The notes under the pieces are model-generated. The model was not told the origin of the DNA, ran no database searches, and worked only from the letters and a program-made list of their open reading frames with translations. A stretch of DNA of 64,000 nucleotides from Agrypnia vestita (lineage: Eukaryota; Arthropoda; Insecta; Trichoptera; Phryganeidae), in assembly GCA_016648135.1 (NCBI GenBank), contig JADDOH010011076.1, forward strand, positions 29,666 through 93,665, read 5' to 3'. Of this stretch, positions 34,914 through 47,361 are shown piece after piece (the stretch's first letter is position 1; each line of letters begins with the position of its first letter). A program made the position numbers and the translations under genes.

Positions 34914-35366
34914 CAATAGAACCTGGTTAATTAAAAATTCAAGGGACCAAAAAAAAACATTAAGAATTATTTGGAACCCCATTAATTCAAAATTCAAGTT
35001 ACAAAAAAATAGCGATGCGATTGCGATATTTTGCAAAATTCGTAAAACTCATGAAACAGCCATTCATTATGTGAAAAACGTCATTAATTTTGTGAAAATG
35101 CATAATTCATTATGCTTATACCTACAAAGATCGCGACATTTGTATTACTAAAGTATACGATATTGGCATATGTATTTGTTAATACATATGTCAATATCGG
35201 ATACTTAATAAGATAATAAATTGAAATGTTTTTTTTTTAATTTCGTCAAATTAAAAAAAAAAGAATTATGTGACCTAATATGTATTGATTTATGGCGCAA
35301 AGGAATTGGAACTTGTGAGTTTTAAAAATTTGGATTATCGGAGTTCGAGTTAACGGGGTTTTACTG
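34914..35366. mobile_element. pogo/Tigger-like MITE with TA target site
   Basis: The right end reads inward CAGTAAAACCCCGTTAACTC then GAACTCCGATAATCC, the classical pogo-type terminus. The left end CAATAGAACCTGGTTAATTA is a decayed copy. TA flanks both ends (34912-34913 and 35367-35368). About 453 bp, no transposase. A partial relative is at 36795. Confidence 0.7.
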
Positions 35367-35719
35367 TATTAAATATTTTCACAATAATTTTTATGCATCC
35401 AATCGCAATATAAGGAGCGAAAATCTTTTTAATTTTTATTTTAGACATAATGATTTTAGAAGTGTATATTATATTATTATTTCTGATATCTTTTCTATGT
35501 TATCACTGAAGTTGCTGTCATCTGTCCATTGCTATTTCCGCGTTCTGCACTCATTATTATAATCAGATCACTAGTCGCGATTTCCTAGTTTCACACATTA
35601 AACCTATGCCAACGGAAAAAATTCCGATGAAGCCTAACTTACCCACGTTACATTAATTATGCATTGGAAAAGTTATTGTGAATTGAATTGATTTATATAC
35701 AGGGAGTTACAGTATTAGT

Positions 35720-35870
35720 CCACAAAACTTGAGATTGTTTGGTCATGTGAAACGTATAAACGAGGAAAGGATGGTTAAGAATATATACGAGGCGGGTGCT
35801 GAAGGCAGAAGAAACAGAGGACGTCGGCGAAAGATCTGGCACGATCAGATATTACAACTTCTTAACTACT
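35720..35870 (+). pseudogene. LINE C-terminal fragment
   Basis: The frame reads LRLFGHVKRINEERMVKNIY, then EGRRNRGRRRKIWHDQI. This is the same post-RT region as in the LINEs at 24783, 30248 and 46895 but from a more diverged copy; only about 50 codons survive. Confidence 0.7.
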
Positions 35871-35945
35871 TCTTAACTAACAGATATTAGTTAGTTAAGA
35901 ATATGATTCGAAAACGTTTTAACACGTTGTGGTAAGATAACGGTG

Positions 35946-36110
35946 GTTATGGAGATAAGCGATTTCAAAGTTTGCATTGTTTTTTCAATATTTCTTCTGT
36001 AAAACGTTGGACCGTCGTCAAAAATATATTCGAATTATATTCACTTGAATACGAGTCAAATTAAATTATTTAAACCTTCCAGAAAAATCCTTGCTCAAAT
36101 TTTCGCACAT
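35946..36110. repeat. Half copy of the fold-back element at 26362
   Basis: Shares ATTTCAAAGTTTGCATT and AAATCCTTGC with the left half of the 26362-26654 element, in the same order. The mirror half is not seen here. Confidence 0.45.
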
Positions 36111-36794
36111 ACGCACTGTGTTGTCTGTTTGACCCTTCGAGTTTTATTGTTATAGTTCTGTTTTCTCGCACTCTTCTGAGAACCTTCTCATTTGTAATTC
36201 TCTCGGCCAAGATTACTTACTTACTCATTTTATCCTTCTTCAGCACCACATTTCGAATTTTTCTAACCTATTTAGGCGTCACTTTTTCACAGTGCTATCT
36301 ATGTTCCCGATTTGAGTTTTGATGATAATTTCATCTGTTTATCTAACGTTAAACACGAATATTTTTAAATTCTAGGTAGTAGTACCTATATCTTACTATA
36401 TTTGTAGGTAGAAGTAAATTTTTGTTCATGCCGCTTCAAAAATGTGTTGTGTTAGAAAGAGACAAAATTATATGACCGCTCCACGCTAGACAGTAATGCA
36501 ACAACTAATAATGCTAAATATCATTACACCAAACGTGAATTTATCACATTAATAATAATTTTATTATTAAACCATTTAGAAACTTCTCGGTGGTTATCCA
36601 TTGTATTAATCAAATGAAGTATACTTACTGTTCACTTTAAACCAAAATTTATTTTGTTCGCCCACTTGTTTTAGCAAATGAAGGGCATCGGCAGAGCCCG
36701 TATATATTATTGAGAAATGATTGTTATTATCTCATTTTGTATCCATAAAAAAAGTTAACATTAACAAATCTGTATTACTGCTAGGTATAGTATA
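36111..36794. other. No recognisable feature
   Basis: No gene or repeat partner recognised. Mixed AT-rich sequence. Confidence 0.45.
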
Positions 36795-37045
36795 CAGTAA
36801 ATCTCGTAAATTCTAAATTCAAGGGACCCAAAAAAAAATTCGAATTATGCGGAACCCCGTTAATTCTAAATTAAAGATACAAAAAAAAATCACGATACGA
36901 TAGTATTCATATGTAGAAATTATTTCAAAAATGCAATTTTTATCATGCTAATATTGATATATTTGTTCGAAATCGAAAATCAAAAAATCGAAATATTTTT
37001 TTTTCAATTTCGTTAAATTAAAAAAAAAATCTTATTATGTAAACT
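36795..37045. mobile_element. Partial pogo-like MITE
   Basis: Starts CAGTAAATCTCGTAAATTCT after TA at 36793-36794, and continues with AATTCAAGGGACC, ACCCCGTTAATTC and an A-run in the same order as 34914 onward. The second terminus is not visible. Confidence 0.55.
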
Positions 37046-37807
37046 AAAATTAGTTCACATAAGAAGATTTCATATTCGATGAGCACATAAAAATATTTTT
37101 ATGAAATCCTCTCCCCGTTCAAGAATTCCGAGAAGCAAACAGCACGCACTGTTTACAATTTCACTTTCATCTCGCCAGCGGCACCGCGGCGTCTCCGCGA
37201 GGAATTTCACATTATCTCTCGCCGGTACCTACGTGCAAAATCAGACAATAAACATGACTTTCCCTCGTCACTCACGTAAAAATAATCACATTTCTGAAGC
37301 ATCTCCATTGTTCAAGTCTGCCCACGGAGCATCCGTCGCTTCTTTACGAATACACGGTAATCGCGGGTTTGTCATTTTGCATGATCGCGTTTTTCATCTT
37401 GGGTTATCTCAAGATTTTTTACTTGTAGTGTCGAAATGTACAATATTATGTAAGATGTCACACGATCGACTGATTCTACAGTATATCCTTTACGGGAAAA
37501 GTAATTTACTTAGACCTCGAACAATATTTTTTGTCGGAAGAAATGGATTTTGCCGTGACTCTTAATGAATTACTTGTGCCGTTAGGCATTGATGACAGTG
37601 AATTTGTTTTCTACATCTTATCATACATTAGCTTTTGATAATTTTATCTTTATAATATACTTATTTAATATTCACGGAAGACCAACAGCACAACAAAGAA
37701 GCATAGTAAACATTAATATAATATAGATGGACAATTACAGGTCTCCACTTAGAGAAATATGTTAATTATCATAAATACGTTATGAAATGAACTTGAGCAA
37801 GTTAAGA
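37046..37807. other. Unrecognised; one open frame of 154 codons
   Basis: 37101-37565 (+) is open and GC-richer than its surroundings, with many Ser, Arg and His residues, but I recognise no domain, signal peptide or repeat. It may be chance or an eroded exon. The rest is AT-rich. Confidence 0.4.
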
Positions 37808-39410
37808 TAACATAACAAGAAAGAATAAAAATTTAAACGAAAGAAAAAGAGACTTAATTATTAGCAGAAAAAGGTAGGCATGTTAAGAATAATAATAATA
37901 AGAAGAATAAGAAAATGAGATTGGTTTCTCGGATGGTATGCTAAAATTAATGGCGAGCTACCTCCAAAATAGGAACCAATACGTCTCCTACGGCCTATTC
38001 GCGTCAGAGTGCTTCTTTACCTTCTCGGGTGTCCCACAAGGATCTAACCTGGGTCCATTGTTGTTTCCGATTTTCATTAATAATATAAAAAATGTAATTT
38101 TAAACTCGCGCTTTCTGTTATTTGCGGATGACTTAAAGCTTTTCTTAGGGTGTCAACTTTGGACGATTATCGTCTTCTCCAAGCAGATATATTAAATATA
38201 TGTGAATGGGGAAGACGAAATAAACTTTTGTTTAATGTTTCCAAGTGTTCGGTTACATCCTTCACTAGGGCCCAAAAAACTCTATTTTATCGCTACAAAA
38301 TGAACGACCAAAATCTGACAAGAACATCAAATGTTAAAGATCTAGGTGTTAGATTTGTAAGCAACCTAACATTTCACGATCACATAGAGACGATCAGTGG
38401 TAATGTTTTGAGAATGTTAGGATTTGTTCTGCGTACTGCCAGGGTTTTCGAGAATACCCGCGTACTGAGAACTCTTTACAACTCCTTGGTGCGGAGTAGA
38501 CTCGAGAGTGGCTCGATGATCTGGGGGCCACATGAGGGCAAGTACTCTCTTATGGTGGAGAAAGTCCAAAAGAAGTTTCTGAGATATCTCTACATGAGAG
38601 AGTACGGGCATTATCCTTGGCTTTACCCAACCGAGTTTCTCCAGGGTATGCTTGGCTACAATAGTCTAGAGACTAGAAGGAATGTGTATTTGATTACACA
38701 TTTTTATCGATTATTGCGCGGTATGATCGATAATCCTGAAATTATGCAGAGCATTGGTTTGTATGTTCCTGATAATTACATTAGACATCGTCAGCATAGA
38801 TTGTTTCACATTCCAATATACAGGACCAACCTGCCGATGGTTATGCCTGTTGGAAGAGCCACAGCTATGCTGAACAGAATCGCTTTGGGTATTGATATAT
38901 TCCATGTGTCTAAGGGGTTTTCCGAAGTGGGATTCTCCTACACCTTTGACCAGATTTTATGTTATTTTCAATTTATTATTTTATTTTGATATATACTTCC
39001 TAATATGTATGCCTTAAACATTTTGTTTGTAATATACATATTATCAATAAATAAATTGAATTGAATTGAATTGAATTGAATTGAATACAACAAGAAAGAA
39101 TAAAAAAAATTTAACAAGAGAAAAAGAAATTTAATTAGTAAGCAGAAAAATGTAGGCATGTTAAGAATAATACAACAAGAAAGAATAAAAAAATTTAAAC
39201 AAAAGAAAAAGAAACTTAATTATTAGCAAACTTAGGCATGTTAAGAATAATACAAATACAAAGTATAAAAAAAATTAAACAAGAAAAAAAGAGACTTAAT
39301 TAGTAAGCAAAGAAATTTAGGCATGTTAAGAATAATACTACAAGAAAGAATAAAAAATTTAAACAAAATAGAAAAGACTCGATTAGTATACAGAAAAAAG
39401 TAGATAGATG
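37808..39410 (+). repeat. 80-bp minisatellite split by a LINE
   Basis: Units with ACAAGAAAGAATAAAAA, AAGAAAAAGA, TTAATTA and GGCATGTTAAGAATA recur with landmarks at about 37878, 39156, 39236 and 39321 (spacing 80 and 85 bp on the right side). One unit lies left of the LINE at 37900-39088 and about four lie right of it. The simplest reading is that the LINE inserted into an existing array. Confidence 0.75.
37900..39088 (+). pseudogene. Jockey/CR1-like LINE, 5' truncated
   Basis: The RT palm is present: FTFSGVPQGSNLGPLLFPIF and LLFADDLKLF, with catalytic FADD near 38120. A one-base-type frameshift at about 38150 moves into a second frame (38150-38989) that continues STLDDYRLLQADILNICEWG, NVSKCSVTSFTR, DLGVRFVSNLTFHDHIE and a C-terminal WGPHEGKYSLMVEKVQKKFL. 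The protein stops at about 38987 and the 3' end is a (TTGAA)n repeat at 39053-39085, a usual LINE tail in CR1/L2/jockey-like groups. The endonuclease part is missing. Confidence 0.85.
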
Positions 39411-39587
39411 AAAAGGTGGGCAGTTGATGTACCTGGAATACTGTTTCTCAATATTGTGGATAGAGTAATTAATCACTACAATGTCGAAAATTTTAATAAA
39501 AACTATTTTGATGACAGGAGTCAAAAATAACGCGCAGTGCGCACGCGCATTGGCTTAAAGGAGATTCACAGTTTTACATTTCCTCTC

Positions 39588-40118
39588 TTGTGCTGTAAAC
39601 TGAGTTGACATTGTCTCTAATTATGTGAATATCCCTAAAAATAAACTGTATGCACGGTTCATACCTATTTAACGTATTGCTCCGTAATATATTTATGCAT
39701 TCAATAAAATAATTAAATTTCAGACAACAAAATAAAATGTTTCTCGAAGAAACTGACGTTAATTTGTCAATACATGTGTGTCTTGTATGGGGGAATGGTG
39801 CGGGGAGTGCAGTGCATAGTGCACTGAGTACAGAGCGCAGTGCGTAGTACTCCGAATTCGGCTGATTGTCGATCTTCGCTCTTTAATAGCGGCTGCGCAG
39901 ACATGTGTCTTACGTGTATTTATGCTGTTGTTCGCGATAACCAATGTTTTTCTCATTTTTAGCACTTAAACACAATAATAAATACATATATTTATTTATA
40001 TGTTTTATGTATATCAAACATTATTTCAATGATTAATATAAGTAAAAAATGTAAAATATTCTTATTTACGCAACTTAAAAATCTAAGAAAGTCAACATGT
40101 ACACTGAGTTTACAGCAC
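39588..40118. mobile_element. Putative short DNA element with inverted ends
   Basis: GTGCTGTAAACTGAGTTGAC at 39590 and its imperfect mirror TACACTGAGTTTACAGCAC at 40100-40118 are inverted over about 20 bp, with 14 bp exact, about 500 bp apart. No coding sequence lies between. The target duplication is not clear. Confidence 0.45.
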
Positions 40119-40539
40119 CGGAACGCGCGTTTCAATTTTAGCACCGTATGGGAAAGGTTAAGCTGTCGTCACCAACTATAGTATAAGTTATAATACAAAC
40201 GGACCTTAGCAAAAAATATCGAAATATTTAATATTCAGTTCAGGCGGATGCACAGGCGTACACAATTATGTATTTCGGTCTCTGAAAACTCATCGATACG
40301 TGACTTCTTGCAATGTTGTCCTAAACGGTATGTACTTTAATATCATTTCTCAATCTTTAAGTATATAGAAATGTAACTAATCTGAATTATGTTTACATAA
40401 AATACACACATTCTGTGGAAATCTGACGTGCATGCGGAACATTTGATGTTTTTACGACATTAGATGTCCATGCAAAACAAAATATGAAATAATGTGCAAA
40501 TCAAAAATGTACACTCATCTATACCTACGTTTAAAGAGG
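40119..40539. other. No recognisable feature
   Basis: Nothing recognised on either strand. Confidence 0.4.
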
Positions 40540-40915
40540 TAAAGTTTGTGAGTTTGAATATAGAAGGTAATCTCCGAAACTACTCATCTGATTTCAAAAA
40601 TTCTTTCACCAATATTTAGAATTGGCTTTCAGAGTGGACATAGGCTATATATTATCCTGTTAAAGTGTAAGATCTTTTCATGGTGACCTGTTTTACAACT
40701 AAAGTCGACGAAAAGATGGTCGAACGATGCGTTTTTTACGAATACTCCCTTAATGGTAATGTATAAATAGTTTCTATAGAGAAGTTGTAGAACTCAAAAA
40801 GTTCATAATAATTTCCGCGACGACATATGCCTATATGTTAAGGTTAATACACAAATCGATAAAATATTACTAAAGTTACTATAAATCTACGCGTGCGAAT
40901 CCGCGGGCACAGCTA
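40540..40915 (+). repeat. Dispersed repeat ending CGCGGGCACAGCTAG
   Basis: Has AATCTCCGAAACTACTCATC, GACATAGGCTATATATTAT and the end CGCGTGCGAATCCGCGGGCA then CAGCTAG. Sequences of this form are very widespread in insect genomes and end in CTAG like Helitron 3' ends; I cannot tell from sequence alone whether it is a Helitron or a LINE/SINE tail. Confidence 0.5.
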
Positions 40916-41139
40916 GGAAAAAAGGCCAGAGAGCAAGCCATTTAACATATTCTCCAGAAGGATTGTACAATACATCTAACTGGTGTTATTAATATCTTTT
41001 TCGTCGGCTTTCTGAAAAAACTTGACATTCGCGGGTTGGGGTATTATTACATTAAACACCCGTCAAAAATTACATTTTTTACTATATATTATTATATATC
41101 GGTCGAGAGTGAAGGCTGTGAGAGCAGCGTCGTCTAGCA

Positions 41140-41465
41140 TAGCGTTAGTTACGGACATTGTTACACAGAGAATTATGCATTTTTTTGCTTTTGCGTTTTA
41201 TATTATACCTCATTATTTTATCCTTCATTATGGCGGCGCCAGAAAGAGAGGGCGACCACAGAAGACGTGGCATGACCAGATTAACCAGATACTGGAAGAT
41301 GTTCCTGTTAGAAGCCTGAACAACCGTCGAGCTTGCATGCGAAGATATATGAATGTAGACGAAGCGAAAATTGTATGTCAGGACAGAAGAGTATGGCGCT
41401 CTATCCTCTCTGCCTACCCCCACGGGGAAACGGCGTGATGGTAAGTAAGTAAGTAAGTTATTTGC
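41140..41465 (+). pseudogene. LINE 3' end with (GTAA)n tail
   Basis: GGARKRGRPQKTWHDQINQI, LEDVPVRSLNNRRACMRRYM and RRVWRSILSAYPHGETA end at TGA 41436-41438, followed by GGTAAGTAAGTAAGTAAG. This is the C-terminus of the LINE family also seen at 24783, 30248, 46895 and 53353, and is its cleanest 3' end here. The 5' limit is uncertain. Confidence 0.8.
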
Positions 41466-42600
41466 GCCGTCTGGTAGCATTAGTGACCGACATAGTTACA
41501 TGAAGAATTATGTATATCATATATAAGTATTTCACCAGTATTTAGTGACTTTTTGGGCACCAACGAGGAAAAAATATTTCCACAAAGCTAAAGAACCCCA
41601 TTTGATCATGAAATTTAATTCAGACAGTGTTTGGAAAGATTGAAACAAAATATAGTGATTTGTATAGGAGATGGGGCAGGGCGAGCCAGAAGAAACATGT
41701 TTTACACAGAAGTGGTATGATACACGTGTCTGAGACGTGTAAAGCATTTTTTTTCTAAAGTAGAGGAAATGCTTGGATACACGAAATGGAACGACGGAAT
41801 AAATCATGTCATGGTGTGAACTGTGAAAAAATATTACAATTTTATTCTTCCGTTTTTGAACTTCTTCCAATGTTCATATCACGTGTAAATGTGGTGTATT
41901 AGTTTTATGAATATTTTTTCTAGAACTCGGGAAATTGAAATTGAATAAAACTGATATCAACGTTAAATAATTGCGTATAAAATGACGTGGGAAGACGACA
42001 CGCCGGCTGTGGGAAGAAAGCAGACGCCGGTCATTATCTTTGCGGAATTTCAACCGAGTACAATTTCACTATTACGACATATCACTCAACAAACCAACCA
42101 TACCTACTCAGTTGTACTTACAATGTTCATTATTACTTACATCATAATATACCCCTGCACATTAAAATTATTATCTAAATACATATCTACAGATTTTTTT
42201 ACACATAGACAAAGCTTTAAATTAACAACAGAGACATTTATTTATTATAGCAGTTAAGCAATCGGCTGTTGCTAATATAATATTGATTTAATATTCATTT
42301 ATAGTACATATTCATTCATTGAATGTAAACTTTATCCTATTATATTATAATTTATATTATTATAAAACCCTGAAGGTTGTTAATAAATAAATTAATAAAA
42401 AATACTTTAGAGTTTGACACGTTTCCGACCATAGATACATTCTAACGTAGAAATTAAAGGACAAAAATATGCTTGCCTGCAGAAAAATAAATTTGAAAAT
42501 TGAAAAAAAATACTGTTCTCGAAGTGAGTCGAATGTTAAATAATCCCAATAAGAATAATTTATGTTTGTCTATCTATCCGTAAGATTTTTTTTTTCTTCT
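41466..42600. other. No recognisable feature
   Basis: Contains open frames (for example 41982-42257) with no domain or repeat partner. No RNA or promoter signal was recognised. Confidence 0.45.
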
Positions 42601-42603
42601 TTA

Positions 42604-42712
42604 GACAATGACAAAATTTCCACAGAAATTTGGTCCAACGACAAAAGGTCCACGCGAATTTGGTCGAAATACAAAATGTCCACGACAATATTCCCACGCG
42701 ACAGAATTAAGC
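42604..42712 (+). repeat. About 31-bp tandem repeat
   Basis: GACAAAATTTCCAC, GACAAAAGGTCCACG and TACAAAATGTCCACGACA alternate with GAATTTGGTC at a spacing of about 31 bp, some three units. Simple minisatellite. Confidence 0.65.
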
Positions 42713-43865
42713 ATTGTTGTCTGTCTTTCCGTAACTGCCTGTAACGTCCGTTACTTTTTTTTAATAATCGCGTAATTTTTGACGGATTACATCTAGTGTG
42801 CCTATGTATAATATTAATATATATCAAATAAAATCACAATGTATTTTTTAATATTCTGTTCACCTCGTTTCTTTAAAAAAATTTATTCGATTTGGTTTTT
42901 TTTTTGAAACTGGCAATGGTAATATATAATGTATACCTACACCACATTAATTCATTTATCGTCAACCGATTTCAACACTACCGTATCTTCGTCAAAACGA
43001 ACGTACATTAACAGTAAATATTAACACGTTAGTGTATACTAACTATTGATATGTATATGTAACACTTTAGTATACGTCTGATGCAGATATATATTGTGGT
43101 ATTGTGGTATCTTTATTCTTTCGTATCAGACGCCATTACTGAAGTATCGTCATTCATCTGTAAGTTCAGAAGTAGTATTTATTTAATTTTATATTTATTT
43201 AAATTCATAATAACCCTCATTAGTCAATACAACTAGTCAATGTTTTTGGGTAAAATACTCGTTGGTCCATAAAAACAAAAAAAAATCTATTAGAGAAACT
43301 TAATGTCAAAAGTCACAGAACGATTTATTCGAAAACAGCTAATTTCCCAGTCGATTAGTAGTCATTGCATCACAGAACGAAGGTCACAATAAAACAAAAG
43401 AGACACTTTACTTAACTGATTGAAATAAGGCTTTTTTATTCGGTTTTAGTCGGCTGTGGGTGGTGGGTGAGCTCACGGCTGAGTGGAAAGCACCAGGGAC
43501 AGCCTGCAGGACCGGCTGCGGGAACCGGAATCCACGAACGCCAAATTAAACACTTTCATTAAGAATATAGTAAAGTTAATTAAATGCGTGGGTCTCAATG
43601 CATTAGAGGTCCTTACCTATAATATTACCGTTTTATATAAAAAATTCAAATATATATTTTCTAATACCAAAATACCAATAAAAGTATTGGCTATGATCGT
43701 CGATGCACTTTTGACATTTTAATGGAAATTCATTGATGCCTTTGCTGTAAAAATCCCGGGGACGGGAATCGATGATCTTTTTAAAAAGCGTTGACTGCCT
43801 CATCGGAGTTGAAATTTTTTTCCTGTTATGTTCTCTTACACGGTCATTTCTGTTTTTTTTTAAAC
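42713..43865. other. No gene supported; CTAGT repeat end at 42775
   Basis: At 42775-42797 there is AATTTTTGACGGATTACATC followed by TAGT, a variant of the CTAGT-ended repeat found in the palindrome arms. An open frame at 43483-43722 has an uncertain Leu/Ile-rich product with no known domain. Confidence 0.45.
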
Positions 43866-44300
43866 TAACTGTAACCCGTCAAAAATGTCGGTACTGTTAC
43901 ATGCCGGGTCCTAAAGAATAAGTATTTACTTATTTATAGCCGACACCCATGAAATAGAAATAAGGACTTTTATCAAAATATTTGAACATTTTTTCTAATG
44001 TTTTCCCTGCCGGCAGTTAAAAGTACTATTCTTAACCCTGGCGATTGGGCGGAACATGAAATGGTCCACGTCTTTGCTAAGTCCAATATGTAGTGAATTT
44101 TTTACGGGTAATGCAGGCTCGGCGAAAGCAACAACGCTATCGTTGCCGCCTTCGGGTTTGCTGGCCAGGGGTTCAAGCCCCATCTCCGGCCGTTTAATTT
44201 GTATTTTTTGGCCGCGAATTCGAACGAGATTACACGGACGTTACGCGAAGTTACGGGGACAGCCAGACTGACAGGCGGACGGACGGACAATTATACCGTG
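43866..44300 (+). repeat. Dispersed repeat with tRNA B-box-like core
   Basis: Begins AACTGTAACCCGTCAAAAAT, then TGCCGGGTCCTAAAGAATAA, GACACCCATGAAAT and CTTTTATCAAAATATTTGAA, and carries GCTGGCCAGGGGTTCAAGCC at about 44160, a B-box-like sequence. It ends in GACGGACGGACAATTATACC-type tail. The copy at 60925-61290 has the same parts in order, so this is one family of about 400 bp, SINE-like. Confidence 0.65.
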
Positions 44301-44866
44301 TATACTTACTCTCAGAAGGATAGGTCATGGTTACCGTATTGTTCAATTATGCCTGTAATTTACATAAAAATGAAATTAAAAAATAGGGCCTTACAAAAGG
44401 AACGAAAATCAATTGAACAATTCTGTTTTTTTTTAAGTATTTGGCCCAACGCCTCAGTTCTGCCCCTGGTGGATTATATTACCTGATACTGCGACGACTG
44501 TTCTTCTTTTCTCGGATTAAGTGTTACGACAGAATGAAAACGCTTACAAACAGTCACTGCGCAACACCAGCGCGCATTCGTCGCGCGCATTAACCGCCGA
44601 CACAACTAAACGATTTGACCAAAATAAAATGTAATAAAACCGTGAGAAGTCATCACAAGTTGATCAAAATATACAGCCGTGAAATTAACAAATGCTTGTT
44701 TATAAAAACGCTTATGTTGTCAGTATGTAAAAAGAATACATTATAAACTACATGTTAATCAAAATATACCACTTAGTTCAAACCAATATAAACATTTTCA
44801 TTCCATAAATAGCTACCATAGGTTGGTATACAGCGAAATAATTTCATTATGGCTTGACACAGTATG
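44301..44866. other. No recognisable feature
   Basis: Nothing recognised on either strand. Confidence 0.4.
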
Positions 44867-45440
44867 TGGGGTATACCTAAAAGCAAAGATAGCAATTTCC
44901 AAAAAAAAATTGAATGCAATCACCGAGGATTATTAATTTATAATTTTTATTTTTATTAAATTTATTTGGTAAATGTATAAATTTAAGAGTGACTGCATTC
45001 AATGTAATATAATTAATACACATAATATAACACGCTTACCCACTTTTAAATGAGAATTTATTCTCGTGTTAAAAAGTGGGAGGAATTGTCATACGTTAAT
45101 GTAATCATTAGTGTAAGACATTAGATTAAATAAGTAAGATATAGACAAAGAAACATTAGATTAAGTTATAAAAATTAAGACATTAAGTTAAGTAAATAAG
45201 ATATACAAATGGAAACGTTAAATTGAGTTATAAAAATTAAGAAGGTATTGTAATAACATTTAAAAGTATGTATATATTGATTGATATATATATAATGTAC
45301 CGAATCGAGATTTTATAGGAAACATGATTTTCGAAGGGATAGACACATAAAATCTAGAATTCAGTACATTTTAAAATAATCTTCGGTGACAGCATTCAAA
45401 ACTTTTATGATTTTTTGGATATTGCTGCCTTTGCCCCATA
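44867..45440. mobile_element. MITE of about 570 bp, GGGG-type ends
   Basis: Left end GGGGTATACC, AAAGCAAAGATAGCAA, TCCAAAAAA and GCAATCACCGAGGAT; right end is the mirror of GGGGCAAAGGCAGCAATATC, then CAAAAAATC and GCTGTCACCGAAGAT. Terminal homology spans about 60 bp. Related ends occur at 54742 and 55190. No transposase is encoded. Confidence 0.7.
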
Positions 45441-46182
45441 TATGAGCTAACAAGTTGACATCGTCCGCCCCCCTTATCATGTATATTATAAACGAACCCT
45501 CGCATTACAATAAAATCGAACAAATATCTCCATTATGCATCTATTAATTATAATGCTTCATATGAACAACGACTTTATGCTCAGAAAAATAAGAACCTAT
45601 TAAAATATTATTTTTGTACGAATAATTTGTGTCTTTGCTCTTACTGCAAGGAACGCTACTGCTTTCATTCCATTGGTACACTTTTCACACTAGAGATGGT
45701 CGCTCATGATCGAACTATTTTTTTTGAGCAGTTCACTTTACTGGACGAACGAATGGTGCAGTTCTAGTTTTTAGAGATTCGGTGGAAATCGTTCTTCAAA
45801 TCCTAAATCCTAAATCCCAACCAATCTTAACGAAACTTCCCATCACTATTTCACACCAAAACAGTATATTCGTCCATATGTCTAACGTACTCATGTCATA
45901 GAAATGAATATAGATGAATGGTTCGAGAATAATTTCGGTGCCCCAGATGTTGATTCAAATTTACATAAGAACTGGATCAGTCTTCGATTTTTCGCAGTTG
46001 ATGTTTCAACCAGCTGACGTCGAAAATGAAGTAATAAACAAAAAGTATATTTTTTATTTTTCTTAACGTATTTTAGTCTATTAAGATGATCTAGATTAGT
46101 GTGCTTGCATTCGGAGTGCGGACTTGGATCTAGGCCTTGACTGATTTTAATACCAGTATTTGAAATTGCTGTGATATTCAAA
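45441..46182. other. No recognisable feature
   Basis: No domain, RNA or clear repeat partner recognised. Confidence 0.4.
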
Positions 46183-46750
46183 TCTATCTATAAAACAAAG
46201 TCGGGTTAGCTACACCATTTATCACTCAAGAACGGATGGACCGATTTTTATGATCTTTGATTTGTTGGATTTTTCTGCGCCCCGAATAGCAGAATAATTA
46301 TTAAAACACAGGAAGAAATCACCAAAAAAATTATGAAGGAACTTCTTTTTCTCGTGCATTTTGTATGGAACGGCTTTTTAGATGATATCTCGAGAACCGA
46401 TTGTCTGATTTCGATGATTTTTTACTCCCTTTCTTTTAACTCGTAGCGTCTGCTTGCTTACTTGTCTGACGAAAAAACTTGGATCGATTTTTAACCCTTT
46501 TCCCGTGATCAAATAGAGCTGAAACTTTGCAGGCAGACTCGTGGCGACGATAAAAATGATCTAACGAAATTTCGTTTTAAAAAATTAATAATTATATATA
46601 TAATTTTGGATTTTTATAAATTTTAGTGGTTTTTTTCAAATTGGAATCACTCTATATGACTAATTAGCCCGACGCATGTATAGGCACGAAACCTGATTCA
46701 TAGTGAAATGGAGTATTGTAAAAACTTGGTTTTTATGGGTTAGTTTTTTT
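46183..46750. repeat. Dispersed repeats, decayed
   Basis: 46183-46420 has ATAAAACAAAGTCGGGTTAG and CACTCAAGAACGGATGGACC, forms common in insect dispersed repeats. 46425-46750 matches 19676-19990 (GCGTCTGCTTG, TTGTCTGACGAAAAAACTT, TTCCCGTGATC). No coding sequence. Confidence 0.55.
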
Positions 46751-46894
46751 TATTAGGGATAAATTATAAAAATCTCACAGAGATTAAGCTATTTTTATAT
46801 GAGAAAAGTGGATGGAAGTCTCTTATAAGATGGCTCAGGGCTTACAACTTGTACGAGCTGGCTATTAGATATATGGATGAATAACGAGGTACTC

Positions 46895-47361
46895 ATTTAC
46901 GTAGAAGAGGCAAAAGAGGAACGAAAGTAGGTAGATTGAATGCAGTGCAGATGAGATCCCTTAGACTTAGACGTATGTGTGGCAAATCCATGTATGATAG
47001 AGTAAAGAATGAAGATATTAGGAATGAATGTTAAGCTGATCGTACCATAATTCATAGAATTAAAACAGGGTTGCTCAGGTGGTTTGGGCATGTTGAGCGA
47101 ATAAATGAGGAAAGCATGGTAAGAAAATTATATAATGCAAGTGTTGACGGTGCCAGAAAGGGAAGGCGACCGCGGAAAACGTGGCATGACCAGATTAACC
47201 AGATACTGGAAGATGGTCCCGTTAGAAGCCTCAAAAACCGTAGAGCTTTCATGCGAAGATGTATGAATGTTGATGAGGCGAAAGTTGTGTATCAGGACAG
47301 AAGAGTATGGCGCTCAATCCTCTCTGTCTACCCCCACAGGAAACGGCGTGATGGTAAGTTA
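46895..47361 (+). pseudogene. LINE C-terminal fragment
   Basis: RLNAVQMRSLRLRRMCGKSM, a stop in place of an expected residue near 47032, then LLRWFGHVERINEESMVRKL, GRRPRKTWHDQINQILEDGP and RRVWRSILSVYPHRKRRDG. It ends at about 47361 with GGCGTGATGGTAAGTTAAT, a decayed form of the (GTAA)n tail. Same family as 24783 and 41140. Confidence 0.8.

Noticed and set aside
37101..37565. 154-codon open frame, GC-richer than neighbours
   Set aside because: No domain, no splice or start context, no repeat partner; length is not exceptional for this amount of DNA.
41982..42257. 91-codon open frame
   Set aside because: No known domain or signal; hydrophobic parts come from AT-rich sequence.
43483..43722. 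79-codon frame beginning MESTRDSLQDRL
   Set aside because: The N-terminus looks protein-like, but no family, splice border or repeat evidence supports a gene.
44101..44200. Possible tRNA gene around GGGGTTCAAGCCCC
   Set aside because: Only a B-box-like T arm is visible; no acceptor pairing or anticodon arm can be drawn, and the same block occurs in another repeat copy.
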